Assembly: GCA_020466095.1 (NCBI GenBank)
Contig: CM035806.1
Location: 14,061,224 to 14,125,223 of the forward strand
Length of the DNA: 64,000 bases
Direction: 5' to 3'
From: Chlorops oryzae
Taxonomy: Eukaryota > Arthropoda > Insecta > Diptera > Chloropidae
This document shows, one piece after another, positions 47,987 through 59,062 of this stretch. The position numbers and the translations under genes are program-made. The notes beneath the pieces are model-generated. The model was not told where the DNA came from. It worked only from the letters and a program-made list of their open reading frames with translations, and ran no database searches. Position 1 is the stretch's first letter, and every line of letters starts with the position of its first letter.

Positions 47987-48000
47987 TAATAGACGCTCTC

Positions 48001-48213
48001 CATGATACAAGAAAATCAGATAGCGCCACTTCAGGCCTGTGACGTAGAAATCAGAAAAGAGAGAATCGTTGTTGTTGTTTTTCATGTAAGGCCAACGTCA
48101 CAAATTCATGCTAGTTGTACTTTATCATAGGAAACAACAACAATTCCACCTCTGAGAGAATGCTACAAAATAGCGGTACCTGAAGTGGCGCTATCTTATT
48201 TCCATGTATCATG
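48001..48213. mobile_element. MITE with 35-bp inverted ends
   Basis: CATGATACAAGAAAATCAGA then TAGCGCCACTTCAGG on the left; the complementary arm (CCTGAAGTGGCGCTATCTTA onward) on the right. No clear target duplication. Confidence 0.75.
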
Positions 48214-48686
48214 CGGCCGCGGCGTACGTGCGTATGCAGTACTAATGTGCGAAATATCCAAAGAAAAGGCATCACTCATACGGCATGTAGGACGCTTTTA
48301 ACATATTCATTTGTGCCTGCGCTCATAGAGCCAATGCCTTGCAAGGAGCTTCCCTGCAGTAAACAGTTGGAAAATTATCTGAAAATAACTATAGTACTTA
48401 AACCAGAACTATTTAGAAGATCCAGCGCATTTTTTGGATAAGCTTCCGCCATAAGTACACTAGTGATAATTGGAATAATCATATGCGTTCATTAAAGTTG
48501 GACTACAAATCAATCGCTAGTGACTGAATATAAATGTTTTTCCCACTGATTCTCTACAGAGTTTTATATAGCCATGGATATAGAAAGAAACTAGCACTGG
48601 CGGATTTTGCACTGGTAAAATACTAGTACAGCACTAGTTGAAATTACTGCAGGATATTCTTGGGGTCTAGATAGAATAAAAATATA

Positions 48687-48805
48687 TCTGTATGTCTGTC
48701 TGTCTGTCTGTCCGTCTGTCTGTCCGTCGCTCCATCCGTCCCTCCATCCGTCCCTCCATCCGTCCCTCCATCCGTCCGTCCGTCCGTCTGAATGTCTGTA
48801 AATCT
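48687..48805. repeat. GTCT/GTCC tetramer microsatellite, left part
   Basis: GTCTGTCTGTCC units with a CCATCCGTCCCT subrepeat (48731-48775). The array resumes at 49919 beyond an inserted element. Confidence 0.9.
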
Positions 48806-48807
48806 GT

Positions 48808-49916
48808 CCCAAGTAGCAAAATAGGTCGAAAATTGGTAAATTCTTACCTATATTAGGTCAGAATATTTACTTGACCTAACCTAAATAGGTCGAAATTACG
48901 TCGATTCGACGTCGAGTCGACGTAAGTGGGGAATAGATTGGAAGTCGATTGGCGGTAATAATAGGTCATAATAGAGCACTTTGACTTCAAAGTCAGGGCG
49001 AAAAGAAGTCCGTTTACCTAATATTAGTCGAAAAGAAGTCGCAATGACCAATTTTCAACCTAATTGGACTTATGAGTAAAACGAAAGAGAACGTAAAAGG
49101 AAACGAAAAAAGTGAGAGAGAGAGTAATAGAGAAAGATATAAATACATAATATCTTACTCAGTCATTTGTATTACTCGAAAGCAGAAATGAACGAGAGAT
49201 TTTCTTCTTCGTGTGTCTTGAGAAATAAATAATAAATAAAATATGGACTTCATTAAAAATTATTTTGCGCCTAATAAGTCCCAAAAACATATGCCCGCTG
49301 AGATTTTTCGTGAAAGTGTTCCTTCTACTTCTTCATTTTTAAGGGGCTTTCTCATTGATGGAAATTAAATAAAAATTGCTTGAAAAAAATTGTTTCTCTT
49401 AAAGAAAAAACATATGCAGAAGAATAATTCTCAATTTGCCATTCGAAAAACATGGCGGAGCTCGACCTATTTTGACCTATTTCGACTTTAAAGTCAAACC
49501 GACTATGAAGTCCGAAAATCAAGTCCGCTCGACTTTGAAGTCAAAGCATGCAACAAAATAAGTCAACTTTTGACCCTATTTCGCCCTATAAGTCAAACGG
49601 ACTTTAAAGTCGAATTTTAGTCGAAAAATTGGTCGGTTTGCCTTGAAAAATTACCTAATTTGGAAGTCAAAGTCAAGTCAATATTAAGTCACAAAATAGG
49701 GCATTTTTACCTCTTTTCGACCAAAAATCGACTTGTTAGTCGAAACGACTTTGAAGTCATGAAATAGGTCGAAAAAAGGTAATTTGGACCTTCGAAACGG
49801 ACTTTAAAGTTAGGTCATATTTAAGGCCGGAAAATAGAGCAGGAATAGGGTAATTTCAACCTAAATAGGTCGATTCGACTTACTGCTGGTCGAATCGCCC
49901 TATTGTGCTTGTTGGG
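48808..49916. mobile_element. GTCGAAA-rich CCC...GGG element
   Basis: Left end CCCAAGTAGCAAAATAGG; the complement of the right end is CCCAACAAGCACAATAGG. GT flanks both ends (48806-48807 and 49917-49918). Most of the element is a mosaic of GTCGAAA, AAGTCAAA and TAGGTCGA motifs in both orientations. The centre (49085-49440) is different: it has a TATAAATA, a TCAGTC initiator-like site and a 41-codon frame. It splits one GTCT microsatellite. Confidence 0.7.
49243..49368 (+). CDS. Small ORF inside the GTCGAAA-rich element
   Basis: A 41-codon frame, MDFIKNYFAPNKSQKHMPAE followed by IFRESVPSTSSFLRGFLIDG and N. It begins about 110 nt after a TATAAATA (49138) and a TCAGTC site (49160). Composition looks protein-like and not repeat-driven. 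I do not recognise a family. It could be the first exon of a lost transposase, or chance. Confidence 0.3.
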   Translation: MDFIKNYFAPNKSQKHMPAEIFRESVPSTSSFLRGFLIDGN

Positions 49917-49918
49917 GT

Positions 49919-50065
49919 CTGTCTCTCTGTATATCTGTATGCCTGTCTGTCTGTTTGTCTGTCTGTCTGTCCGTCCGTCTGACTGTGTGTCTGTACGTCC
50001 TGTCTGTCCATCCGTCCGTCTGTCCGTCCATCTTTCCGTCCGTCCGTCTGTCTGTCTGTTCGTCG
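49919..50065. repeat. GTCT/GTCC tetramer microsatellite, right part
   Basis: CTGTCTGTCTGTCCGTCCGT-type repeats continuing the array seen at 48687-48805. Confidence 0.9.
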
Positions 50066-50127
50066 TCTCACTATAAAATTATTGAAATAATATTATTGAA
50101 ATTTTAACCATTATCTAAAGGGCTGAA

Positions 50128-50506
50128 TACACGATATGGTTACTGACCAAATTTTGGCTGTTTTTGGAACAAATTTTGTTCCAATCGAAACCAAATCGTT
50201 TAATTACAACATACGTATGGCCATATGGCATTTGATCGCATTTGTTCACGAGGCAACCAAACGTTTGTTCGCAATGCGGCCATATCGTGTAACACCCCAA
50301 CCAAATGTTGATGACAAATTTTTTAGCCAAATTGTGACCAAATTACATTTGGACGAAAACGAAAAATGGCGGCATGCATATGTTTTGGGACAAATGGTGC
50401 ATATCGTGTAAAAACCAAACATACGACTTGTAGCTAAATAAGCATATGTACCAAATTTTAACCAAATGAAAGCAGCCAAACGTTTGGTCAGTAACCATAT
50501 CGTGTA
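50128..50506. mobile_element. MITE, TACACGATATGGTTACTGACC ends
   Basis: Left end TACACGATATGGTTACTGAC and its exact inverse at the right. CATATCGTGTA also recurs internally (50281, 50399). The outer TA of each end may be the target duplication. Frames inside (91 codons plus, 71 and 77 codons minus) follow the palindrome and are not supported as genes. Confidence 0.8.
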
Positions 50507-50879
50507 ACTATTTTGAAACTCTTAAAACGAATGGGCTAAATTCTTATAACTCCAGACAATAAATTACCGAAATAAAGGCCCAAAAAAATATTTCAAAATA
50601 GCAGCGATTACTTATTAGATTTTTCTTTTTCTCACGAATTTCAAATTTTTACATTTGACCCATAGTTTTGAGGTGTAAATCCAAATGGAAGCCAAAAATA
50701 AAAAATAAAAAAATAATTAAACTAAAAAGAAAACTTAAAAACTTTTCCTTTCCGAAATAACACTGGAGCTTTCAACTTTTGTATGGAAGAGTTTACAAGT
50801 TTATTGCTGCTTGTGTACCCACTGCCGCAATGCACTCAGCCGCTCAATTTATTCCATGGAACTTTTTATGGTTTTCTTT

Positions 50880-50918
<39 letters not shown>

Positions 50919-51421
50919 GGTTTGGGGTCTTTTACAATATTCCATCCGCTTTGCTTTTCCCTTTAAAATTCGGTTCCATTTTCATTTTCAATTGCGATTG
51001 CGATGAAATGTGAGGGCGGATTTGGTGAAAGAACAAAAAGCTGACATCAAAAACCCAATGGTGTTGGATGGGTGGTTGGGGGGTGGTGGTAGCAAAGTAT
51101 GAGCCAGAAATCAAATTTGGAAGAATAGAAGGTAAACAAAGCGATAAGCAAAAGTTGGACAGATCAATTGGCTATTTCCCCCGGGGCGCCCGGATTGAAG
51201 TTTAAGGAACCACATAGTTGTGCGGGCCCCGAAATTGCTTAGTACTTGGCTTACGACCTTTTTAGGGTAGCAAATTTGTACTCGGGCTTATTTTGAAAAG
51301 CGGTCCAGATTGCACAGATAGTGGGTTCCCGGCTTAACATTCCATTGTTAAATCAGTTCCGACTCGAAAAATTCGAAACTTCTTTTTTTCAAAGCTTGAT
51401 CTGTCATATACATAATATATT

Positions 51422-51452
<31 letters not shown>

Positions 51453-51496
51453 GGGGGAGAAAAAATATTGCAGACATATCTCTTTTTAAATTATAA
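50507..51496. other. Region upstream of the BTB gene
   Basis: Contains a 38-bp T run (50884-50917), GGTGGTTGGGGGGTGGTGG (51069-51089), a half end of the 59.3 kb MITE family (GCACAGATAGTGGGTTCCCG, 51314-51333) and an A run (51429-51452). An upstream exon of the BTB gene might lie here or beyond; I cannot identify one. Confidence 0.4.
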
Positions 51497-51577
51497 CTTT
51501 TTTTTTTCTATTGTCTTAAGACGAAGGGATTTTGGATCTGGATTTGCGAAAAGTGTTTTGAAGTCTCTGAAGACGCA

Positions 51578-53698
51578 ATGAAGGAGTTCTACAGTGAGAA
51601 GATCAAAAATGGCGAACAAAATACGATTGTTGAGGAGGAATACAGCGAATCGAACAAAATAATACGCAAAAGCTTTGAAAAGCTTCAAAGTTGCTATCAT
51701 GAAAATTCAGAAGTTAAAAGTTCTCATCGAACATATGAATCGTCTAAACAGTCGACACTCTCCGGTAGTCCCAACAAAAAATCATCCCTAGAAGTTAGGG
51801 ACATTTTCGCAAACGCAACCTTCAATCACGAATCGAGCGAATCCGACGATGGCAATGGCGATGATGAATACTACCATGGAAGTTCATCGTGCTCCGAGGC
51901 AGAATCAAAAGGAAATAAGGATGAAGAAAATGCATTAAGTAAGGTAAATTAATAAAAGATCGTTCAGAAATTATTATTATTCTGAGAAAAATTCGAATTA
52001 TAAACACTTTCAAAAAACAAAAAAACAAAAAAAAAAAAACCTAGGAAAGCTTTTTTAGCACATATTGTAGCTCATTGAGCCTAGCGAATAACTATCAAAA
52101 GGATACAATCTTTAATCTGGCTAAAGATCGATCAATCTTTCAACTGATCATACTCGATGAGTGCTTCTCAACATGGAATGGTTACACGAACGCGCCGAAA
52201 ATCAGTCTACGGCAACGCGTAGCGACAGAGCTTAACGGACATAAAAATCAGAGCATTCGCCTGCGATTCGGTCGGATATGCTTTAATTGTCATAAATTGA
52301 TGCTGCGCAAAGCCGAATATTTTCGCGAAACCGATCTGCAGGTCTATTCGTTTAAAAAGCAAAATGATCGAATAACAGCGATCGGTTTTCATCTATTTTA
52401 TCGTTTCGCAATGGGAGAACATCCGCCGATACCGGCGAAATATTTACTCGACGTTCGTCATGTTGCACAAATTCTCCGGATACCTGATTTGGAATCATAT
52501 TGCATGCAGCTTCTCGACTCGGATATATACCAAGAGAACGAAGCTTTCGAAATATTGAAGTGCGCAAAGGCGTACAACGTTCCCGTAATACAGCGACTGA
52601 TGGTGCAACGTGTCTTTAAATACTTTTTACCATTGGTCGGTTCCAAGGATTTCCTCGAAATGGACGTCAATGATGTTTGCAATTTATTGGAAAGCGAGAC
52701 TATAGGTGTTAATTCCGAGATCGAGGTATTTTTCGCTGCGATCCTGTGGCTCAATTGGAAATGGAAGGAACGTGGCTTAAGTTATTTAACAAAAGTTATC
52801 AGTTGTGTTCGCTTTGCCATGATGCCGCCATGGTTCATCTATACGTTGAAGAATGGGACCGGTGTTCTCGAGGTCGATCGCGTCATCACGGACAAAAATG
52901 TGCTGAAATTTATCGATAACGGTGCATCGTGAGTGACAAATTTCATGAGCTCATACATATACCTAGCAGTTATTTTTTTAACCGATGGTAATGCAAAAAG
53001 TTATTCAAAAAGCGTACTGTTAATGCATTACAGAATCGATTATTTTTAACATGGTGATGTCCAAGCGAATGTAATGCATTCCTGTTTGCATTACCAGTTG
53101 TACGAAATGTAATCGAAAATACTTGATTGTGTAATGCATTACTATTTGCATTCTCAAGTAAATGCTATAGAAGTGTGTAACGCTTTGCCTTGGGAGTGAA
53201 CATATTAGGCAACACATTACCTTTTCGATTACCTCTCCATGCAAATTTGTTCAATTTTCTTTGCATTCCAATTTCATGAATGAAAAAATGCATTACTTTG
53301 GTAATGCACTTCCCAAATAACTGCTGGGTATCCACACACACACACGCACACACACACATATATATATTAAATTGATAAATATTCTCTACAGTTTAGCTGC
53401 AACGGTCAGCCTATTCTTGATGGACAATTCGAAATTTGAGTATATTGTAAATCGCTTGCAGAGGAAAATACCCCAACAACGGCATTGGATATACGATAAA
53501 AAGTGCACGTATCATTTTGGAGCGCACGAAAAGGTCTCCGAGGCGGTGGACTTTCAAGTGTTCACGAATTACCTTCAAATGTTGCAAATGGAGGGTAGAA
53601 ATTATTGGTGTGAATTTCGCGAGGGCAAGAGTGATCATTTTGTTAACATCTTTTGTCAGCCCTTTTTGGAGAAGACTTGGTCGAAAGTGCATTTATAG
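51578..53698 (+). CDS. BTB-BACK domain protein (Kelch-like without visible Kelch repeats)
   Basis: Three exons: 51578-51943, 52045-52928 and 53392-53698, with GT-AG introns of phases 0 and 2. They join into 518 codons without a stop. Residues 1-122 are acidic, Ser/Glu-rich and low in complexity (SSESDDGNGDDEYYHGSSSC), probably disordered. About 192-280 is a BTB/POZ fold (IRLRFGRICFNCHKLMLRKA...LRIPDLESYC). About 286-395 is a BACK domain (NEAFEILKCAKAYNVPVIQR...GVNSEIEVFFAAILWLNW). The rest continues through exon 3 to KVHL with no Kelch blade motif. BTB-BACK proteins usually dimerise and act as Cullin-3 substrate adaptors; for this one that is inference. The start is uncertain: the frame is open back to 51497, and a good acceptor ends at 51520 (TTCTATTGTCTTAAG), so coding may begin in an upstream exon. 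No gene symbol can be given. Confidence 0.8.
52962..53328. mobile_element. CCCAGCAGTTAT MITE in the BTB gene intron
   Basis: Left end CCTAGCAGTTAT, right end inverse of CCCAGCAGTTAT, with TA on both sides (52960-52961 and 53329-53330). It makes up 367 of the 463 nt of the intron; without it the intron would be about 94 nt. It is the uninterrupted sister of 39348-40154. Confidence 0.85.
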
Positions 53699-54250
53699 CC
53701 GATGATTACTGTTTTCATTGTTCTATTTGTAATGTCCAAAAATAATATGAAAGAAAAATCAATTGCAATCCTTTTTAAATGCATTTATTATTGAAAGCGG
53801 TAAGAAAATTTTTCGATGATCAGTTTTATCCTGTTTCGAAAATGCGCAAAATCAACTTGACTTCCACAAGCACAATTCAAAATTTCGCATTTCTCGAAAA
53901 TCATGCAATCTCTCTTGAAACTAGAAATAAAGTTTTTTCGAAACTTATATTACTCTCAATCGACTGCTGCATCAGTCAATATAAGACTCGATTTTCAAGG
54001 TCTTGGGTTTCATACAGAAAAATTCAATCGAACATAAAAAAATTTTGAATTGTGCCGATTTATTCGCAAGGGTGCGATATGTACTTATGTACATATAAAA
54101 TATTTAAACTTTTATAATCTCCAGACCTTTCAATTGGTTACATTTTGAAGCCCACATATGACCAGACTAAGTAGGTGAAAAATGAGTGAGGTTTTTGAAT
54201 ATCAACAAATCTAAAGCGTTGCATTTTTATATGAATTGTACCCTCATGGC
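53699..54250. other. 3' flank of the BTB gene
   Basis: An AATAAT at about 53741 is the nearest weak polyadenylation-like signal; a canonical AATAAA occurs near 53926. No further gene recognised. Confidence 0.35.
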
Positions 54251-54463
54251 ACTGTTGCCAGATTTTTAGGGGAATGCTCCCCAGAATGTCTCAAAACAAG
54301 TCCGAAATTCTCTAAAATTCAATTTTAATATCTTCGAAAAACAAAAACTTGGTCCCAAAAGGTTCTATAAAAGCTTCAGTGACCACTTCTCTGCCTTAAG
54401 ACTCCACTAAAAATCATAAATGTCTTCTGATTTAGGGGAGATTCCCCTAAATTGGCAACAGTG
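54251..54463. mobile_element. hAT-like MITE, CACTGTTGCCAG family
   Basis: Left CACTGTTGCCAGATTTTTAG, right inverse of CACTGTTGCCAATTTAGGGG. Flanks CCTCATGG (54243-54250) and CCTCACGG (54464-54471) match in 7 of 8 positions, consistent with an aged hAT duplication. Related to the fragment at 22824-22932. Confidence 0.7.
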
Positions 54464-54471
54464 CCTCACGG

Positions 54472-55711
54472 TATGCATGTCAATATTTGAGGCTAAAAAT
54501 TCCGATTCGTTTTAAGTATTTTCCAGTGAAATTTTGTTCGAACTCTCTTGCTTGATTAACATAATTTTACTATGTATTTCTGATATCGTGGTTATGTGGC
54601 AATATTTTAAAGAAAACACACGATTCAAAATATTTCGATGCATACTTTTGGGGGACTCAATTCAAAGAGACTTCAAACCAAACTTCGAAAACAATTTGGC
54701 ACGTGTTTTTATGATCGAATCCAAATAATATTTAATATTTCAGCTAATAGGACCATTTAGAAAAATAATGGAGGGTATGCGTTAAAGAAAATTGACCAAA
54801 ATAGCCCATTAGGAAATATTGACATTATCAATTTGGTCATCATCATTATTATCAAAAATGACTAATATTTTTGGGACACCCTAATGTATAATGCACATGC
54901 ATTTGACCAGTTGTTTAGTGAGGGGGATTGAAGGGGGCAATCGCCTCGGACGCCAAATCATATTTCAATTTCTATACAGGTCTTTCTTGTTATTTTGGGC
55001 CGGGGGCAGCGCACCGTTTCCTCCATTGTGTCCCCATTGAACTCGTGTAAGTTTTTTAAAATAACGGCTGCTTAATGGTGGTCCTATGATTTCGCCGCTT
55101 AATATCCTCAAAAGATCAAGATAAATTGGTCCGCATATTTTCGTTCAGTCGAATTTTCGCTGTTTAAAAATAAACACTTTTAAAACTTTTAGGATTCCGA
55201 ATATTATTTGTACAACCCCTAATAGCTTCGAAGATGTCCCTTGCTTGCGATGAAAATGTCCTTACAATACAATGAGCTACTAATTTGAATTTTAAAAAGG
55301 ATGGATTATATATTTTGGAACTCGATATCGATATGACTTTGTTTTCCCTTACGAAATTTGAATGCTCAAACGCCTGAAAGTATGCTTTATTTTTTGATGT
55401 GTTTGTTTACCTTGCTTTACTCTGAATTTTAATGTAAATGAGCAGATTTTTTTCTATTCATTTTTTTTTTTTTGTTTTTGTCAAAATATATGAGAAAATA
55501 AAGCTTCACGTGCTCGGCAACATGTATTATGATAATGTTTGCTTTAAAAATAATCACATGTGGGGGATATGTCTAGAGAGAGGTTTTTGAACTGTTAGGT
55601 ATTTTTTTATGAATTTCATTACTTCAATTGTTGATGACACTCTCATCGAAGACGGTGTGAAGTCATATTGAAATAAGTTAGAGTCTGGGTTTAAATTTTT
55701 ACGAGATTTAT

Positions 55712-55747
<36 letters not shown>

Positions 55748-56521
55748 TGCAAATCGAATTTAAAGTCCAATCGAACCTAAAGCGAGATATCATAAAAAGA
55801 AACAAAAAATGTGGGCAACCTCAAAGGGGATTCACTGCCCCCAATCGATTTAAATGCAAAAGCTGTCGACAAAGCGAAACCGAAACCGAAACCTCCGTAC
55901 TCCATGTTCAAGTAGATCAAAAATAAAATAAAACTGTAAATAAGACTTTTTTTAAGGATTCCTAAACCATGACGTTGCTGTCATGATGATGGCTTCTTTT
56001 TCTAGTGCCAGAATTCGAAATTGCTTCCAATTAAATTTAAGTTCTTGAGTCCGGTGTGAATTTTTAAGGCCTAAGTAAATGTAAGCAGAATCTCATACGC
56101 ACTTTAAATCGAACGAACGAACTTAAAAAACTCATTTACCCAACACAAAATTGAGAAAAAAAACAACAATTATGTGGAAAATTGTTTATCGTTCTGTCTG
56201 GGAATGGGGAAAAAAATTTATGTACATCAACGTAATTCCAGTAGCACTTGTCACTTTCACATCGCTGCGGTCGTCCATCGAGCTCGAGTTGTGGCTGTGT
56301 CCTTGACGTCACGTTATGGATTTCTGCTCATTCATTAATTTTTGGTTTTTCGCAGAATAACCCGACCCCAAAATGAATTCTGTCATTATCTTTCGATATT
56401 CCTACACAAATTCAGAGGGCAATAATTGTTTTGAATGAATCTTGTAACAGCTAGACCTAAGCTCTATGAATGTAAAGGATTATTTTACATTATCAGAAAC
56501 TACTATACTGTACTTCGCTTT
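54472..56521. other. Intergenic, no gene recognised
   Basis: A CA microsatellite lies at 55715-55746. GC-richer DNA at 56255-56320 contains CGCTGCGGTCGTCCATCGAG. No supported coding sequence. Confidence 0.55.
55715..55746. repeat. CA dinucleotide microsatellite
   Basis: About 15 CA units after a CGCG tetramer. Confidence 0.95.
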
Positions 56522-56740
56522 TACTCTCTCTTACTCTTACTTTCTCTCACTCTCTCTCTTTCTATCTTTCACTCTCTCACACTCTCTCTCTCTCTCACAC
56601 ACACAGTCTCTTTCTCACTGTCTCTCTTTCACTCTCTCTCTCTTTCTCTTTCACTCCCTCTCTTTCTCTCTCTCTCTCTCACTCTCAAGCTCTCTCTCTC
56701 TCTTTTCACTCTCTCATTTTCTCTCTCCCTTTCACTCTCT

Positions 56741-56781
<41 letters not shown>

Positions 56782-56958
56782 ACTCTTTCACTCTCTTTCA
56801 CTCTCTCCCACTCTCTCTCTCACTTTCTTTCACTATCTCACTCTCTCTCTCATTCTCTTTCACTCTTTCACTCTCTCTCTCTCTCACTCCCTCTCTCTCT
56901 CTGTCTCTCTGTTTCTCTCTCTCTCACTCTCAAGCTCTCTTACTCCCTCCCTCACTCT
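56522..56958. repeat. Polypyrimidine CTCTCTTTCA array
   Basis: About 440 bp of C/T repeats with CACTCTCT and TTTCACTCTCT units. Ser/Leu-rich frames are artefacts. It runs directly into the hairpin at 56964. Confidence 0.95.
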
Positions 56959-56963
56959 CCATA

Positions 56964-57058
56964 TGTACATATCGTCCCCTCAGAAAACGACTGTCGTATG
57001 TGGCATGTATTTCTTATGGGACATACGACAGTCGTTTTCTGAGGGGACGATATGTACA
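56964..57058. repeat. Perfect 38-bp inverted repeat, hairpin
   Basis: Left arm 56964-57001 (starting TGTACATATCGTCCCCTCAG) and right arm 57021-57058 are perfect complements, with a 19-nt loop. The sequence is of mixed composition, so this is not simple-repeat pairing. It could be a very small palindromic element, a hairpin RNA gene or an assembly foldback. Confidence 0.85.
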
Positions 57059-58894
57059 CATGGGCATTTCCAAACGGACGCGGCACTTAAATGAGCAATT
57101 TTAAGTACCGAATTCAACTATGCGGTAAAAAGTACTTTTACTTCTCAATACTTTCGTGCAGCTCATGCGGACTTTTATATTTTTTCAAAGTTTCTATGCA
57201 GTCCCGAATGGCAATCTTTTCTTTTTCTGGATTCGCCCATATCTATATATACAACTTTTTCACACATTCATACGGAAATGCTTCAAGGTCGAAACATATT
57301 TTGATCGTGAAAAATTAATTGTGAATGCTTTTCATAGCTGCTCTTTTTATTAAAATGTTCGTCAAAAATCGACAAACGCATAAGAGATTCGGAAAAGGGG
57401 TACTTACATCAAAATTTGAGATATACCGACTTTTGGTCATTTTAAGTTGATTTTTCTTTTGTTGGTTTGTTTAGTCGAAACCATTCTAAAACATTGACAT
57501 TAACCACTCAGTGTCTCAGAGGAAACACGTCCCACTCGAATTAAGCAGTAAAGGCATCATGAAGTGAACTGCTAAGGCGCTTTCTTTCCTGTTGCAAATT
57601 CTTTCGCTTTGAAAATAGTTTATGCGAAAGTTTATCAAACACAAAGCGAAACCATAAAAAGGAAAAAAACAATAATAAACTGAGAAAAGCGCCTCAAGTA
57701 TTTTTTGCACAATGCCGTGATGCGGTCATCATAATAGTTGAGAATGCTTTGAGTGTAATTATCCAGGCAGCAAAACAGCAGGCAGAAAAACAAATATAAA
57801 TATAAAAAGAAAAATAAAACTGCAAACACCGTTAACAATATATTATGAGTGATAATTTCTCTTTTCACACTCCCCACAATAGCTGCTAGAATATATTTGC
57901 AGGAATTGCGAAAAATTTCCAATTATATGGCTGCGTGGGTAGCGACGTCTCTCCTAGAGAAATAATACATTCCATGAGATAAGATATACATACATGCATA
58001 CATACATACATAGGTATGAAAAAATCAATCAAAAACGTATGCGTTAAATAATTTGTTGTTTTTAGGCCCGTTTGCTACTGTTCCGGTTAAAGTTTATCGG
58101 GCCTTAAGAGTATAACTTCAAAGAGGAAATTTCTATGGAATTTGCGACAAAGGACGACATAAGCTCGAGTGTAGTTTTTTTTTTTTTTTTTTTTTTTGCA
58201 AAATTATATTTTCCTCGAATATTTTTCGAGAAATGTTTTTTTTCTTTGTGAGAAAAATTGATTTCAATTTTTCTAAGAAGCGATGACGTTGACATCGGAT
58301 TCACTCCTATGAGTAATTTTTTGGATAATTGGGTTAAGATTTAAATTTTTATGGCAGCTCTATTTGTTCTGCGAATAGGACACACAAACCTTACATTGCC
58401 AAGAGCCGTCTACGTCATTAGAAGAAAGGACCTAGTATAACCATAACATTACGTACTATTTTTTTTTATAATGGGATAGTGTGTGGTCTTAGCCCCCACA
58501 AGACTTTGAACTTACTTTCATTTTGGATGGCATCTTCTTAAGCTCCTGGGTACGCACCTAATTTTTTACAATCATCCAAAAACGCAATATATTGATGACA
58601 TCTTCTTTTTCTTCTGGTGTTTTAAAAATCGTGGCCTATCCCGGGGTCCACAGAACGCGAATAATTCCTTCATTTTATCCTATCAGTTGCATCAACCGAG
58701 GTAAGTCCTACAGCCTCGCAGTTCCATATTGCTATATTTCGCCAAGCTGTCCTCATTTGCTTTCAGGACGTATCCCTACCAGAGTAGCCCTGCATCCTAC
58801 ATTTCCCAATAATTAGAGCAACTCTATACGAGACGAGTCAGTCCGGATATGCATCGGAGCATCTTCGATTCCATAACACTAAAGCAATATATTA
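57059..58894. other. Intergenic, no gene recognised
   Basis: TACA repeats at 57987-58013 and a T run at 58173-58197. A 74-codon frame at 58592-58816 matches no family I recognise. Nothing else supported. Confidence 0.55.
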
Positions 58895-59062
58895 GGGGTA
58901 TTCACAAAGGCATGTTAAAAACGTTGGAAAGTCGGAAAATCGAAAAATTGCGACTTCTTAAAAATTTTCAAAACTTCTTTTATATCTTCCACAATGTTTT
59001 AAGCAGATAAAATTTTCCGATTTTGCAACTTTACTATTTTCCGACGCCTTTGTGAATACCCC
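58895..59062. mobile_element. MITE, GGGGTATTCACAAAGGC ends
   Basis: Perfect 17-bp inverted ends GGGGTATTCACAAAGGC, with subterminal GTCGGAAAAT/ATTTTCCGAC pairs. TA lies on both outer sides. 168 bp, non-coding. Confidence 0.8.

Noticed and set aside
50136..50479. Frames of 71-91 codons on both strands
   Set aside because: They lie wholly inside a palindromic MITE and mirror each other.
56964..57058. Ordinary microRNA precursor
   Set aside because: The stem is fully paired over 38 bp with no bulges and the arm sequence is not a microRNA I recognise; kept as an unexplained hairpin instead.
58592..58816. 74-codon plus frame in a GC-richer patch
   Set aside because: No family resemblance and no splice or promoter context on either strand.
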